From Rotaria sordida (lineage: Eukaryota; Rotifera; Eurotatoria; Philodinida; Philodinidae): DNA of 64,000 bases. The notes beneath the pieces were generated by a model. That model searched no databases, was not told the DNA's origin, and saw only the letters and a program-made list of their open reading frames with translations. Positions 44,401 to 56,015 of this stretch are shown piece by piece; within the stretch, counting starts at the first letter, position 1; each line of letters starts with the position of its first letter. Position numbers and translations under genes: made by a program. The DNA lies in the NCBI GenBank assembly GCA_905250125.1, contig CAJNOL010000779.1, positions 39,994-103,993 of the forward strand, read 5' to 3'.

Positions 44401-46918
44401 AATTAGAACGACGATTACATCGTTTATCACGAATAATACGTGAATTAGAAGAAAAAGATATGTCACTTGATGAAATGGCACATTGTGATTTATATGTTGT
44501 TGAATCAAATTTAAAAAAACAAGCATGTGAAGTAAGTTGAATAAATATTCTTTTAACATATGACAAAAAAAAATTTTTTTTTTAAACTATTTTTAGATGC
44601 ATACTAAACTTGCTAAACTTAAAAGTCAATCATCATCAATTGAAAGAATTATTCATCAACCAATTATTCTCAACGGTAAATTATTTTCTTTCATACATAT
44701 ATATTTGTATATTTTAATTTATTTAAGAATCTGATATTGGTCATACATTAATACAAAAAGATCTACAAGAAATGGTTAATCAATCAAAACATTTTCCTTC
44801 ATTTAGTGATGTTCTTGATACAGTCGAAAAAGCAAATAATAAATATAAACTTAATCTTAAGTAAAAAACGAAATTTTATTTTATTTTTAATCAAATATTT
44901 GTATATAATTGAATTTTAGTGATGAAGTTCGAAAAAATTTTGCTGAAAAATCTTTTAAAATTATTGGTAAAGAAATTAAAAATCGACGTATGGCTGATTT
45001 TCAAGATATTATGTACAGTCGTCTGCCCGAAGATTTTAAGTGAGAGAAAATTAAATTTGTTTTTTTTTTTTAATAAAATGGGTTATATCGAACTGATTTA
45101 GCTTTTTAGATGCTCGAAAATTAAATTTGGGGAGAGGAACTATAAAGTAATATAAGAATCAAGAGTTTTAGGAATGATCAAACTTACTTTACAAGTCTGT
45201 GTACCATAGAAATCGAGAAAATTAACACATAAGTATTTGCTCTTTCATTCGTTGTATTAGATATTATTTTCGCTTTTACTTTGAGTAAGTTTTGACGTGC
45301 TGAAACATGTTCAAACTTAATTTTCGAGCATCGAACAGATTAGTTCAAAAATTTTAAACCAGAAATTCTACAAAAGTTTTGAAGTTATCCTCAGAAAATG
45401 AATACAAAAGTTATTGGTGCAATCTCTGTGTGAACTATTATAATGCGACGTTATTGATATATGGCTTTTGACCTATGACAAAATGCTTGGGAATGATATT
45501 TTTGATGGATACTGCAAAAAACACACAGTTGTCAGAAAATTTCTTTCGTCTGTAGAACTCGTTACGCTGATCATTTTAGTAAATAAATTAAGGTATTAGG
45601 ATCAAAATACTTGAAAACGTCAACTATTGCTCAGCAGCAATCTGGGAGTATTTTGATCCTAGCGTCATTATTTAGTTTTTATCAAAATGATCAGCGTAAT
45701 AAGCTCTACAGTGCCAAAAAATCTTCTGAAAACCTTATGTCTTTTGTGACTGGTTATCCATAGAAGTATCCATTAATAACATGATTCACAAGCATTTTGT
45801 CATTGGCAGTAAGGTATCTGTGAAGGACGCAAATTTCTACAGATTTCTTTAAGAGGTTGAAAAAATCAGCGAACATGTTATCAAAATACTTTTCGATAAT
45901 TTGTTATCCAGGTCAAGGAGTATGAGCTAGTTCTGGCAGGAAAAATCTGAAGGCTTTTCTACCAAGTTCGATCAATTTCTAATGTTTTTTCGCTGGTTCT
46001 AGTGGAATTCGATTGTATTCTGAAGTCTAGAATCATCGATCTGGCCGTATATGTATTGTTTTTGTGTACTTATTTTAGTATTGAAAAAGATGATCCAGCA
46101 TTAAATAATGCTGAAATTGAAAAAGTTTTAACAGAAAATAATCGCGAAGCTGTTATTAAAACTGAAAAAGTATGTTAAATATAAATACAAAAATTTTCAA
46201 TATATAAATTATTTTTATGTTTATTAAGATTTTTGAAGAATTTTCAAAAATTGAACCTGATCCAGAAGGTGAAATCAATATTGAATCAACTGAAGATGAA
46301 TCAGCAAATGAAAATAATGACAAAGATGAATTCGAAAATGAAAATAATAAACAAAATGAATCATCAATCGAAAATAATGAACAAGAAGAACCACAAATGA
46401 CCATAGAATCACATGAAATACAATATGATATTGTCGATATAGTTACAGCAACATGTAAAATCAATAATTTTAGATTTTTTTAATTAAAACCAAAAAAAGT
46501 TCTTTTTTTTTTGTTTGTAGCACCAGACCCAATAATTCAAAATCTATCGGAATCAAATTCTATTGAAACAACAGTTGAAATATCACTTAATGATCGTGCA
46601 TTAACAATTTTATCAACAGCTTCATTACCTATTAAAAAAACAACACATAATCGAGAATCAGAAATTTATAATAATATTCAATCATCATCAATCACTCAAA
46701 AAGAGAGTGATGTAGAAACATTAATACCACGACGTAAACAAAATTTAATTGGTAATGAAATAATCTATAATCTTTACAAACAACGATTGACAAATAATGT
46801 TTCATCCGTATCACAACCAGTGGCTACAAAAAGACAATCAACAAGAAATACTGAATATTCAAATGTAAAAAAATCGAAACAACAACAACAACAATCAGAA
46901 ATTATTGTACTTGATTAA
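41481..46918 (+). CDS. DAXX: DAXX-like histone H3.3 chaperone
   Basis: Nine exons (41481-41525, 41581-41816, 44108-44531, 44597-44675, 44728-44860, 44920-45039, 46079-46169, 46229-46454, 46521-46918) total 1752 nt, 583 residues (human 740). Residues 1-95 match the DAXX helical bundle (KFEKFLSLI, FNTTTSDYLCSNEFISSLNH). Residues ~235-380 match the histone-binding domain: FPSFSDVLDTVEKANNKYKL, then RLPEDF and DDPALNNAEIEKVLTENN. An Asp/Glu/Asn-rich acidic segment follows, and the protein ends SEIIVLD, the C-terminal SUMO-interacting motif position. DAXX deposits H3.3 with ATRX and binds SUMOylated PML partners. Introns 41817-44107 and 45040-46078 are long and hold foldbacks. Probably the second cistron of an operon with NSMCE3. 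Confidence 0.88.
42880..43300. repeat. Foldback element in DAXX intron
   Basis: Left arm GGTCAAAGAAATGTCAGCCG and TCATCTATTTAGAGAAGC pairs with right arm GCTTCTCTAAATAGATGA and CGGCTGACATTTCTTTGACC. Arms are about 150 bp with a loop of about 100 bp. It lies inside intron 41817-44107. Confidence 0.8.
45465..45815. repeat. Foldback element in DAXX intron
   Basis: TATGACAAAATGCTTG, GTTACGCTGATCATTTTA and GGATCAAAATACTTG on the left are answered by GTATTTTGATCCTAG, AAAATGATCAGCGTAA and CAAGCATTTTGTCATTG on the right. Arms are about 165 bp and almost abut. The core is shared with the element at 13272-13415. Confidence 0.8.
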
Positions 46919-46922
46919 TAAA
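46917..46922 (+). terminator. Poly(A) signal overlapping DAXX stop
   Basis: AATAAA begins at the second base of the TAA stop codon of DAXX. No further downstream gene on this strand is close (next at 48561). Confidence 0.5.
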
Positions 46923-48560
46923 TGTTGAACTTTTCTATACAAAATGTATACATTCTATTGTTCTGCTTGACGTTTCTATGTTATACATATGTACATATAT
47001 ATTTTTTGGTTTTCTGTCAAATAGGTACTACAAAGCTTTTGATTTTTTCAAAGTTTCAGTTGATAAAACTTTCATTTGATGTAGACAAAAGTGTCTATCT
47101 CCCTACTAGAGATTACTAGAACTTCTCATAAGACTAATATAAATAGACAGTACTAGCTATTTTCTGATCCGAATCATTATTCATTCCTTCGATTTTGTTA
47201 CTAATCATTAGTTCTAGTGTATTGTGTTAATTAGTGCACCTCATTATGACGTGACAACGGTAGAATATCGGCGCAAACAATAGAATAAGTCAAAAGATGT
47301 GACCGATTCAAGCCGATCCGAACATTTGTCACCAGCAGAGACGGGTTATAGTCAATGAGAGAACAGTATGATGGTGCTTGAGTGAAGCAGATGCGAAATA
47401 CGATCGATTTATGTTACAGATATTGCTAACGGAAGGTTACGAAAAGAATCATTTAAAATGGACGCAATATGGCAAGACTTTCAACTGAGAACAAGTCATC
47501 TTTTTTGAAATACGATCTGACAGGAGTGTTGAAGTATATAGGGTAGAAGTTTGCATCCTCTTCTTCCCGCAATAGACTGCGACAGACAGAGTCCGAACCC
47601 ATCATAGACACCTTTCAGAGACCGTCACAGACGGTGGCAGCCGACTTGAAGGGACTATCAAAAGTGATGTACAACTAACACTTAATCGAAATATTTATGG
47701 AGTATTTTCTTGTTGAAGTGCTATGCTGTAAAGTAAGCAATGATGAAGAAATATGAATCAGTATACATAAAAAAGACTAGTTCGTAGGCTATATCATGTT
47801 TCACATTTTGATCCAGCAGAAATTATGCTAACAGCTTTTCTGATAAGATCACCATCCGTCTGAACTTTGTCAAAGGATTTGCTTGGAACTTACAAGTAAA
47901 AAAGAAAATCGTCAAACATCTTATCCAAGTCGATGTGTCGTCTGTTTCAAATAGAACTTATACGCGAAATTGAAATATGATATTTATACGTATGGTCTTT
48001 TTCTAACAATTCAAACAAGATTCGACATTGGAAACTTTAACAAAATAACGGCGTCAAATACATGGCACAACTAGTAACCGATTGAAAAATGAATAATAAG
48101 GTTCATAAAATTGATGGTTCGTCTATGTCACCCAATCTTGCAACTATCGAAAATCTTTGAGGACTCCTCTAGATAAAGTTAAGAAGAAAAAAACTTACAA
48201 CTTATCAATCATAGACTTCGGCAAAAATTTCAACAAGACTGAATGCGTCCTTCTCAAGATAATCAATTTCCAAATAGACTTGATGACTGTATCCTTGTAT
48301 AGTAAACCGCTATTTTCCTTTTTAAATTAAATATCTTGAAAAAGATGTATTCGTATTCGTTGGAATTTTTAGGTCTATCTAATAACTAGCAAAATAGATC
48401 ATGAGCTTGAATCTTTTTAAACTTTTCTTAATGTCATAGAAATCTACTCGTAGTCATTACTATGACGTCCGACAGTTAGATATATTCCTTTGTGTAAGAT
48501 TAAAATAATTTTTAATTTCTATTCATCAAATTATAATGATGTAACCATGATATTATAAAA
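46923..48560. other. Intergenic, nothing recognised
   Basis: 1.6 kb between DAXX and the phosphatase gene. Somewhat less AT-rich in 47220-47660. No foldback, no recognisable frame. It must hold the promoter of the downstream gene. Confidence 0.4.
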
Positions 48561-49747
48561 TTGCTTTTTTTTCATTCATATATTTATGTGCGAAATTGTA
48601 TTATTCGAATAAAAAAAAACAAAAGAAACAAACTGTTTAGCAAAGCTTCATCAAAACATGTCGAATCACCGACAGTATCATCATCATCATCATCATCATT
48701 GTCTGTTCAATCAGATCCTCAATATTTTTTTCTTATTCGACATGGCATCTATTTATCAACAAGTCGTAAAGATGATGGTCTTATTGAACTTGGTAGAAAA
48801 CAGGTAATATTTTAATATGTTAATCAATTTGAATTAGACAATTAAAATTAATTAGGCATATGCAGCAGCTGAAACAATCAATGTACTTGCACATTCAATA
48901 GAAAAATCTTCAAATAAATCATCTCGTATCCTTTTTACAGATTTAATTCAATCCGGTTATAAACGTACTTATCAAACAGGTCTAATAACAGGTCATCGTC
49001 TTGAAGAAATCGAAAGACTTGAACAATCATTTGATAATATTTATAAATGTTTTAAATGTTGGAATGAAATACATTCAATTGAACGTTTTCATGAACGTTG
49101 GAAAAAAATTCAACGTTTATTTTTTTCTACATCTTCTAATCTTAATAAAACATCAAAAAATTATGTTATTTTTTCACATGGAAATCTTCTTAGTAATATT
49201 ATTAATTTTCTTATGTCAGGTGCATCATTAGATCAATGGCAATTTGGTAATATTGCACCACATTGTTCTGTATCTGTTTTATCATATAAACAAGGAGATT
49301 TATTACCACAAATTATTTTCAAACCTTTTCAAATAGTTAATCAATCTTTACCGATAACAATTAATAATGTAAATCCTAAAAAAATGCGATTAAAAGAAAT
49401 TATAACAAATGGAATAATTAATGAACAAATTTGGACATTAATTATTAATTCAATTATTCCAGTAAGTTGTTACATTGTCAAAAAAAAATAATAATAATAA
49501 TAAATATTAAAATTTTTATATTTAGGAACGTGTTGTTGGTTCATATACAGATCAAATTTCAATTATTTCTCAATTTATTCCAGATAATGAAGAAGAAGCA
49601 CGTCGTATATTATTTATTTTTAATCAATATTACTCACAAATAATGACAAATAAAGATAAATTATGTGTCATAGATACAAATTTAGATAGTGACAATGAAG
49701 AAGAAGAAGATGATGATGATGATGAAGATGAAGAAAATGATGGTTGA
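48561..49747 (+). CDS. PGAM5-like histidine phosphatase
   Basis: Exons 48561-48803, 48856-49461 and 49526-49747 give 1071 nt, 356 residues. The histidine phosphatase fold is shown by LIRHG (His61, the phospho-acceptor), DLIQSGYKRTYQTG (Arg118) and the second histidine in YVIFSHGN (His189). The pattern and the sequence after SHGN are closest to the mitochondrial Ser/Thr phosphatase PGAM5, which lacks metabolic mutase activity; a generic phosphoglycerate-mutase-family phosphatase is the alternative. The N-terminus has a short hydrophobic, then basic stretch, possibly a targeting segment, but the exact start is uncertain because a TGTTTAG acceptor-like site sits at 48634-48640. After the catalytic domain, about 110 extra residues end in a long Asp/Glu run (EEEEDDDDDEDEEN). 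Confidence 0.75.
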
Positions 49748-50027
49748 AAGAAATCTATCTCATATCTTCTATAATCCATAGAACTATTAATTAATTGATT
49801 TTAAAAGAATCTTTTTTTGTGTGTTCTTGTTTTTTTCGAAGTGATTGATTAGTCTTTAAAATTGCATTAGAATAAAACATATTCATCGTTTAGAAACTAC
49901 TATAAATGAATGACGAAATTATTGAAGTAGTTAGTAGCATCGATGATAATAATTATCTTTTTGAGTGTTTATATGAAATTATCATAAATTAAAGATATAT
50001 TAAAGTCAATGGTATATACAGCAATGG

Positions 50028-50239
50028 GCTGTGAGCAAGGGGGAAAAAGCGAGACTTCAATACTTCATTACTTCACGATACTTCACGATACTTCACTGGT
50101 ACTTCACCGGTACTTCACCGGTACTTCACGATACTTCACGATACTTCACTGATACTTCATGCTACTTCAGTTATACTTCACGGTACTTCAAAAAAAATGT
50201 GAAGTATTGAAGTCTCGCTTTTTCCCCCTTGGCTGTGAG
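50028..50239. mobile_element. Non-autonomous hAT-like element with ACTTCA array
   Basis: The element proper is 50036-50231 (196 bp). Its ends form a perfect 32-bp terminal inverted repeat beginning CAAGGGGGAAAAAGCGAGAC. It is flanked by the 8-bp direct repeat GCTGTGAG (50028-50035 and 50232-50239), the target-site length typical of hAT transposases. The interior is a tandem array of about 10-11-bp units such as TACTTCACGA and TACTTCACCGG. There is no coding capacity, so mobilisation would be in trans. A sister copy lies at 62173-62435. Confidence 0.88.
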
Positions 50240-50569
50240 GCAATTGCCTACTGCTTTAAAAGTTGCTGTCGATCGATTTTTTGAACATAGTGACAATAGC
50301 CCGTAAAATCAAAAATTGCTGACTACACCACTTGCTGAAGTCTACTCTTAAATACCATTATTCTCTGTCGATTATGAAAGCTTCTCTTCTCCATATGTCC
50401 GACTTTCTTCGAAAATTCTTAATGCCTTTTGACAGATTTTTTTTTAGAGCTTTGTGATAACTTAATCAGATTTTGAAAGACCGTTTGTCTTTTTCTAGTA
50501 GAAAGTTAAAAAATAAAAATAAGTAGACAATGTTGTTGTGAGGTGAATAGGATTGGAGAGACTCACGAG

Positions 50570-51205
50570 GGAATCTCCCGCGATGCTAAAAAGCTTTTAA
50601 GCTTAAATTTTGCCCACAAATAGGCGATGTGTAGACTAGAAAAATCCTAAGATGATATTAGTGCCAGTTGCGATTTGGCTAAGATATCGACTTTGTACTA
50701 TAATTCTTACGTCGGTTCCCATTTTTCCGGTAAAATCAAAGTTTCGAATTTTGACCTAAAACATTGCTCATATGAAGGTTTCTACCAGACTAGCTTGCCT
50801 ACAAACTTTCAGAATTTTTGGACAAATCTTCTCTGAGATATGAATTTTTCAAAATATCCACACATAACACAATATGCCTACAAAAGTGTCGTTAAGCTAA
50901 TATACTCATATATCAGAGATGATTTGTCCAAAAATTTTGAAACTTTTTAGACAAGCTAGTCTGGTAGAGATTTTTATGTGAGCAAAGTTTCAGACCAAAA
51001 TTCGAAACTTTGATTTTACCGGAAAAATGGGATCCGACAGGAGAATTATAGTAAAAAGTCGATTATCTTAGCCAAATCGTAACTTGCACCAATATCATCT
51101 TAGGATTTTTCTAGTCGATACATCGCCTACTTGTGAACAAAATTTGAGCTCGAAAACTTTTTAGTACCTCGAGAGCTTCCCTCGTTAGAGAAAATTGTTT
51201 TAGAA
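50570..51205. repeat. Foldback element, intergenic
   Basis: Arms of about 280 bp. CTAGAAAAATCCTAAGATGA, CATTTTTCCGGTAAAATC and CCAGACTAGCTTG on the left recur as CAAGCTAGTCTGG, GATTTTACCGGAAAAATG and TCATCTTAGGATTTTTCTAG on the right, with a short loop near 50865-50915. Confidence 0.85.
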
Positions 51206-51574
51206 CTTATTTGTATTAAAAAGTCTTAAATACTCATGTTGTGATTAATATCTCTGAATAGTGTTATTTGACATAGATAACTTTCAAAAAAAAACTCCGT
51301 TATGAGATACTATGAAGATCAATAGAAGTTCTGAATAAATTCATATAAGAAAAGCAAAAAATTGAATAGCTTCTCCCAGTAAATGTATACTCGATAATGA
51401 ATGATGATCATTATGTAGAAAATAATAAATTTTTTATTAAATTTATTATTAGTATTTTGTTTTTTTTTTGAATATCATGAAAAAAAAAAGAAAATCAGGA
51501 AGATAAGAGCATCATTCAATGCATACGAAACAATTCAGTTTATTTTTAATAATAAAAATTATTTTGCAAATTAA

Positions 51575-51947
51575 TTATGATTCCGAACGATTATTGGTCG
51601 TTTGTTGTTGAATATTCGGTGATGTATTATCAAAGAGAAAGCCCATTTTAACACCTTCACCACAATCACAATCACAATCTGAAAATTTTCATGAGTATGC
51701 ATTTGTCTGTAGCTTACAAAGAAAAATAAATAATCTTACTGATCTCATATTGTGAACGACTTATTTGTGTTATAAGTGCAGTAAGAAGAGCTGCTTGTGG
51801 TGAATCATTTTGTTTATAGATATCTCCTATACGTCGTTTACTTGCATCACATTTACATGAACAATCAGTAAATCGAAAATTAAATCGTTCACGAGCTTCT
51901 ATATTCGATTCTTCACTACTGTGAGTTGAACTTGAACTATTACCCAT
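51575..51947 (-). CDS. Small, probably N-myristoylated Cys-rich protein
   Basis: Two exons (51947-51740 and 51678-51575) give 103 residues. The start MGNSSSSTHSS fits an N-myristoylation signal (Gly2, Ser6), so the product is probably membrane-anchored. Two cysteine clusters stand out: DCSCKCDASKRR in exon 1 and INCDCDCGEG across the splice junction. The middle (SPQAALLTALITQISRSQYE) is a likely amphipathic helix and the C-terminus is Gln/Asn/Ser-rich. I do not recognise a family. The cysteine pairs could bind metal or be palmitoylated; both are guesses. The gene converges on nothing close by and diverges from the phospholipase gene about 580 bp away. Confidence 0.7.
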
Positions 51948-52531
51948 TAAATATATTGGAATAAACAGATTTTAAGAACTAATGAACAACATAGGATATA
52001 TTGAAACAAAAACAACAACTATTTTTTATTTTTTAGATTAGGCGCGAAGGTTTTGTTTTTTAGTATAATCTTAGTTCGTAAATCAATTCTCTTGTTTAAA
52101 AAATATTATTGAAAATATTCATTGTAATGACGTATGTCAATAAATATTTAGATAAAAACTAATATTTTTCTTAAAATTTACATACATATGTCAAAAAAAA
52201 AGCATTTCCGTTCTATATTATTGCTGCAAAATTATTATAAAAAAATATTAACCGTTATTTTCCCTTTTTTTTATTAATAATTTTTCCAACATGTCTATTA
52301 GTCAAACATTGCTATGATGTGTGTAAAAAAAAAGAGAACTTTATTTGAAGAAAAAAAAAGTAATTTAACGTCATAACTTCTGTTGAAGCAATAAAAAAAT
52401 AGTAGAAGAGAGAGAGAGTGAGACCTACTAGCAACAACTAACAGACATAGCAAATATTGATAATGAACATTTGACATAGTTATTATAGAAAGAAGATAGC
52501 GTCAGTCATATTCATAAAATTTTATTCAGCG
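51948..52531. promoter_or_regulatory. Divergent intergenic region
   Basis: 584 bp between two divergent start codons (minus 51947, plus 52532), so it holds both promoters. A GA-rich run (AGAGAGAGAG, 52409-52420) and TTTATTCAG two bases before ATG 52532 are visible; the latter could be a cis or spliced-leader acceptor for the phospholipase mRNA. Confidence 0.4.
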
Positions 52532-55500
52532 ATGGATAATATAAAGAATATTTTATTGAATAAACTTCAAGAAGGTGCACTTTTTGTTAAATTAAATGAT
52601 GATGGTTCATTAAATGAAGGTTTCTTCTATATTTGTCCAAAACTTAAATCTCTTTGTTATAATCCATCAAAAAACTTTTCTCAAAATTCGACAAATGAAT
52701 GTAATATCAAACATATCCTTTTCTTTTTATTCTCAGCTTTGTTATTGTTTCTTTTTTTAAATAGATCTTCTAAAAGATTGTGAAGTTCGAGCTGGTTTCA
52801 AAACAGATACATGGTTAAAAGTTCTTCGTCTAGGAAAAGTACGAGAACAACAGGTAATATATATTTTTTTGACTTAAATTCATTCAAATAATAATAATAA
52901 TATGATATCATAGGGTGATTTAGTTTTTTCAATTTTACATAGTCGTGGACGAAAAAGTTTAGATTTACTTGCAAATGATATAGAAACACGTGATATTTGG
53001 GTTCAAGGTTTAGAAATGCTTATTCATGATAGTATTGGAAAACCTTATACGAAAATTACTGATAGGTATATATGAATTATCTAATTAGAATAATTCTTAT
53101 ATGTAAATAAATCATATTTAGATGGCTTGAAGGTCTATTTAATGAAGCTGATCGTGATCGAAATGGTCTTTTATGTAAAGATGAAGTTCATCAATTATTA
53201 GAAAAATTAAATGTTCGTTTAACAACCGATGAATTTGAACAATATTTTGAAGTAAATAAATAAAAAAAAACAATTTTTTGTTTTTGCTTTATCGCACAAT
53301 AAGATTAATCAAATATTTTAGCAAACAGATTTACGTCTGGCGAAATTACGAGGACGACTTCGTGTAGAAGATTTTATAACATTTTATAAAATATTAACTT
53401 ATCGACCTGAATTAATGCATATTATTCATATGTATGTTTTTATGAGATCTAAAATTCAATTATTTTTTTTGTTGTTTTGTTAAATTTTAGTTATAGTGGA
53501 TCATGTGAACTTTGTACATGTAATGGAAATCCAACAATATCTATTATTTGTTCGGTATTGAGTCCACTTATTGAACAATCAAGTGCTGTAACACCTGCGA
53601 TGATACTTTCAAAACTATCGTTTCCAACACATTCTGGAACAATACCAATAAGTTCGATGACTAATAATTATATGACTATTGAAGAAGTCAAAGAATTTAT
53701 GTTAAATGAACAAAAAGTATGTAGAAAAATGTGATTCTTATTATTTTGTATTTAAATTTTTTTTAATTAGCAAGCATTATCATTGGCTGAAATTGCAGAA
53801 TTAATTAAAAAATTTGATCCATCAACAGAAGGAAAAGAATGTATTGAAATGGGTGTTGATGGTTAGAATTTTTTTTTTTATAAACTTGTTTTTAATAAGA
53901 AACATTTCTTTTTAAATAAACCAAAGGCCTTCGAGAAATGTTATTAAGTGATGAAAATCAATTAATGAAACCGGAACATCGAAATAAAGTTTATCAAGAT
54001 ATGACTCAACCATTAACTCATTATTGGATCAATACTTCACATAATACGTAAGAAAGAATTTATTTATTTCAAATATAATTGTCATGTGTTTATGTATTTG
54101 TTTTCATTCAGATATCTATGTGCAAGCCAAATGGTAGGTAAATGTACTGGTGAATCATATGTTCAAGCATTGCAACGAGGTTGTCGATCTGTTGAACGTA
54201 AGTGCAATAGAATTCATTCGAAGATTAAATAATTATTCATAATTTAATCATTCTAGTCGATCTTCATGATGGAGCAGATGGACGACCAGTTGTTCGACAT
54301 GCATATACATTTATTAAAGATGCTTATTTAGGTGAAATTCTTACACAAATAAAACAATTTGCATTTTGTGCTTCACCGTATGTTATTTTACTTTTTAAGA
54401 TAATTTTAAGAATTTATTTTCTTAAGATATCCATTATTTCTCAATCTTGAAAATCATTGTTCAAATAAACAACAATATCTTGTCGCGAAATTATTACTCG
54501 ATGAATTCGGCTGTGAGATTTATAATTCTATTTGAATTGAATTAATATATAGATTATTGATTTATTTTAGCATCAATATATACAGCTGAAGAAGCTAATG
54601 CATGTACAAGTTGGCCATCACCAGAGCAATTAAAAGAACGTATCATCATTCGAGTATGTTGATTTACATTTTAAATTTAAAAAAAACAAACATTCGTTTA
54701 CATATTATTAGGGACGAGTTACACCAAAGAATGATTCATCAATTGATTATAGTAATGAAGATGAATGCTTCGATCCAGATGTTTCCGTATGTAATATTTT
54801 ATTTTATTTCTTTCTCTCTCTTGTAATTTCATTTATTTTCAATATAGGTTATTTGTAAAGATTTAGCTGCTCTTATTGCTTGTCATAATGCAACATTCAA
54901 AGGATTTACAGTTGCTAAAAAATGTTAGTAATTTATATAAATATTTTTTAAACATTTTTTATTGTAATATTAGATAAACATAGTCAATCATCATCATTAT
55001 CAGAAAATAAAGCATTAACATTAGTTGATCAGCGTACACTTGATCTTATCCTAAATAATCAACGTTTAATTATACGTGTTTATCCATCTGCTTATCGACA
55101 AGATTCAAGTAATGTTGAAACTGTTTCATTGTGGAATGCAGGTGTACAAATGGGTACGAATATATTTTATTCTGTCATTTAGTTTTTTTTAAGATTCATC
55201 TCTTGTTTGTTTGTTTTTATTCCTAGTTGCATTAAATTTTCAAACAGGTGATGTATCAATGTCACTTAATCATGGTCGATTTACGGATAACAATCAATGT
55301 GGATATATTTTAAAACCAGCAATTTTACGTGAAAGTAATAAATTTTTTAGTAATTTAAAATAAAACAAAAAAAGAAACAAAATATCTTGTTTAAATAGGT
55401 AATACAACATTTAATCCAAATAGTTGTTTTACTGCTTATCTTCTGGCTCAACGAAGACCATTAAAATTAGAACTTTGTGTAAAGTATTGTTGTTTTTAAA

Positions 55501-56015
55501 AAAGTGCAATTTTTAAATATATTGATAATTATAGATAATTAGTGCACAACATTTACCAAAACGAAATCAACATGATACATCACCTGTATCACCATTTGTC
55601 AAAGTAAAAATTTATGGTGTTCGTTGTGGTAAGAAACAACAAAAAAAAAATAATAATAATTGGTCCGAATTTGATTTGTTTTTAGATCAAAATGAACAAA
55701 AGACTTCAGCTGTATTAACAAATGGTTTAAATCCAATTTGGAATCATTTAATGCAATTTTCAATTTGTATTCCGGAATTATGTCTTATAAGATTTTCAGT
55801 TAAAGATAGTGATAAAAGTAATACGGATCTTGGTCAATATTCAATTCCATTTCTTTCAATGCAATCTGGTAAATAAATAATAGAAATTTATATATATTTA
55901 TTTCTTTTTTGTTAAAGGATATCGACATATTCGATTACTTGATAGACATAATTCTCCAACAACAGCAACTTTATTTGTGCATGCAAAAGTGATAAATATG
56001 GAAGCAACAGGATGA
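52532..56015 (+). CDS. PLCD: Phosphoinositide phospholipase C, delta type
   Basis: Twenty exons, from 52532-52700, 52765-52853, 52914-53065 and 53122-53251 through to 55686-55868 and 55918-56015, total 2358 nt, 785 residues, the usual PLC-delta size. The enzyme cleaves PIP2 into IP3 and diacylglycerol. Domain order: PH (residues ~1-135, ends ILHSRGRKSLDLLANDIETR), EF-hands (DRDRNGLLCKDE is a canonical calcium loop), X box (NTSHNTYLCASQ, RSVELDLHDG, PVVRHAYTF, LNLENHC), a short X-Y linker, Y box (SLSENKAL, RVYPSAYRQDSSN, VALNFQT) and a C2 domain (TNGLNPIWNH, GYRHIRLLD). Both catalytic histidines and the calcium-binding Asn, Glu, Asp and Glu are present, so it should be active. An insertion of about 50 residues (SYSGSCELCTC... 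region, exon 53491-53716) lies in the EF-hand segment. Introns are 45-75 nt. Confidence 0.95.

Larger units (their letters stand above)
49748..51574. other. Intergenic, two mobile/foldback elements
   Basis: Contains a short hAT-like element with target duplication (50028-50239) and a foldback (50570-51205). No gene recognised; the remainder is AT-rich flank of the convergent genes on each side. Confidence 0.5.

Noticed and set aside
46156-46464. 102-codon minus-strand Ser/Phe-rich frame
   Set aside because: It is the antisense of the acidic exon of DAXX, whose plus-strand frame joins neighbouring exons exactly.
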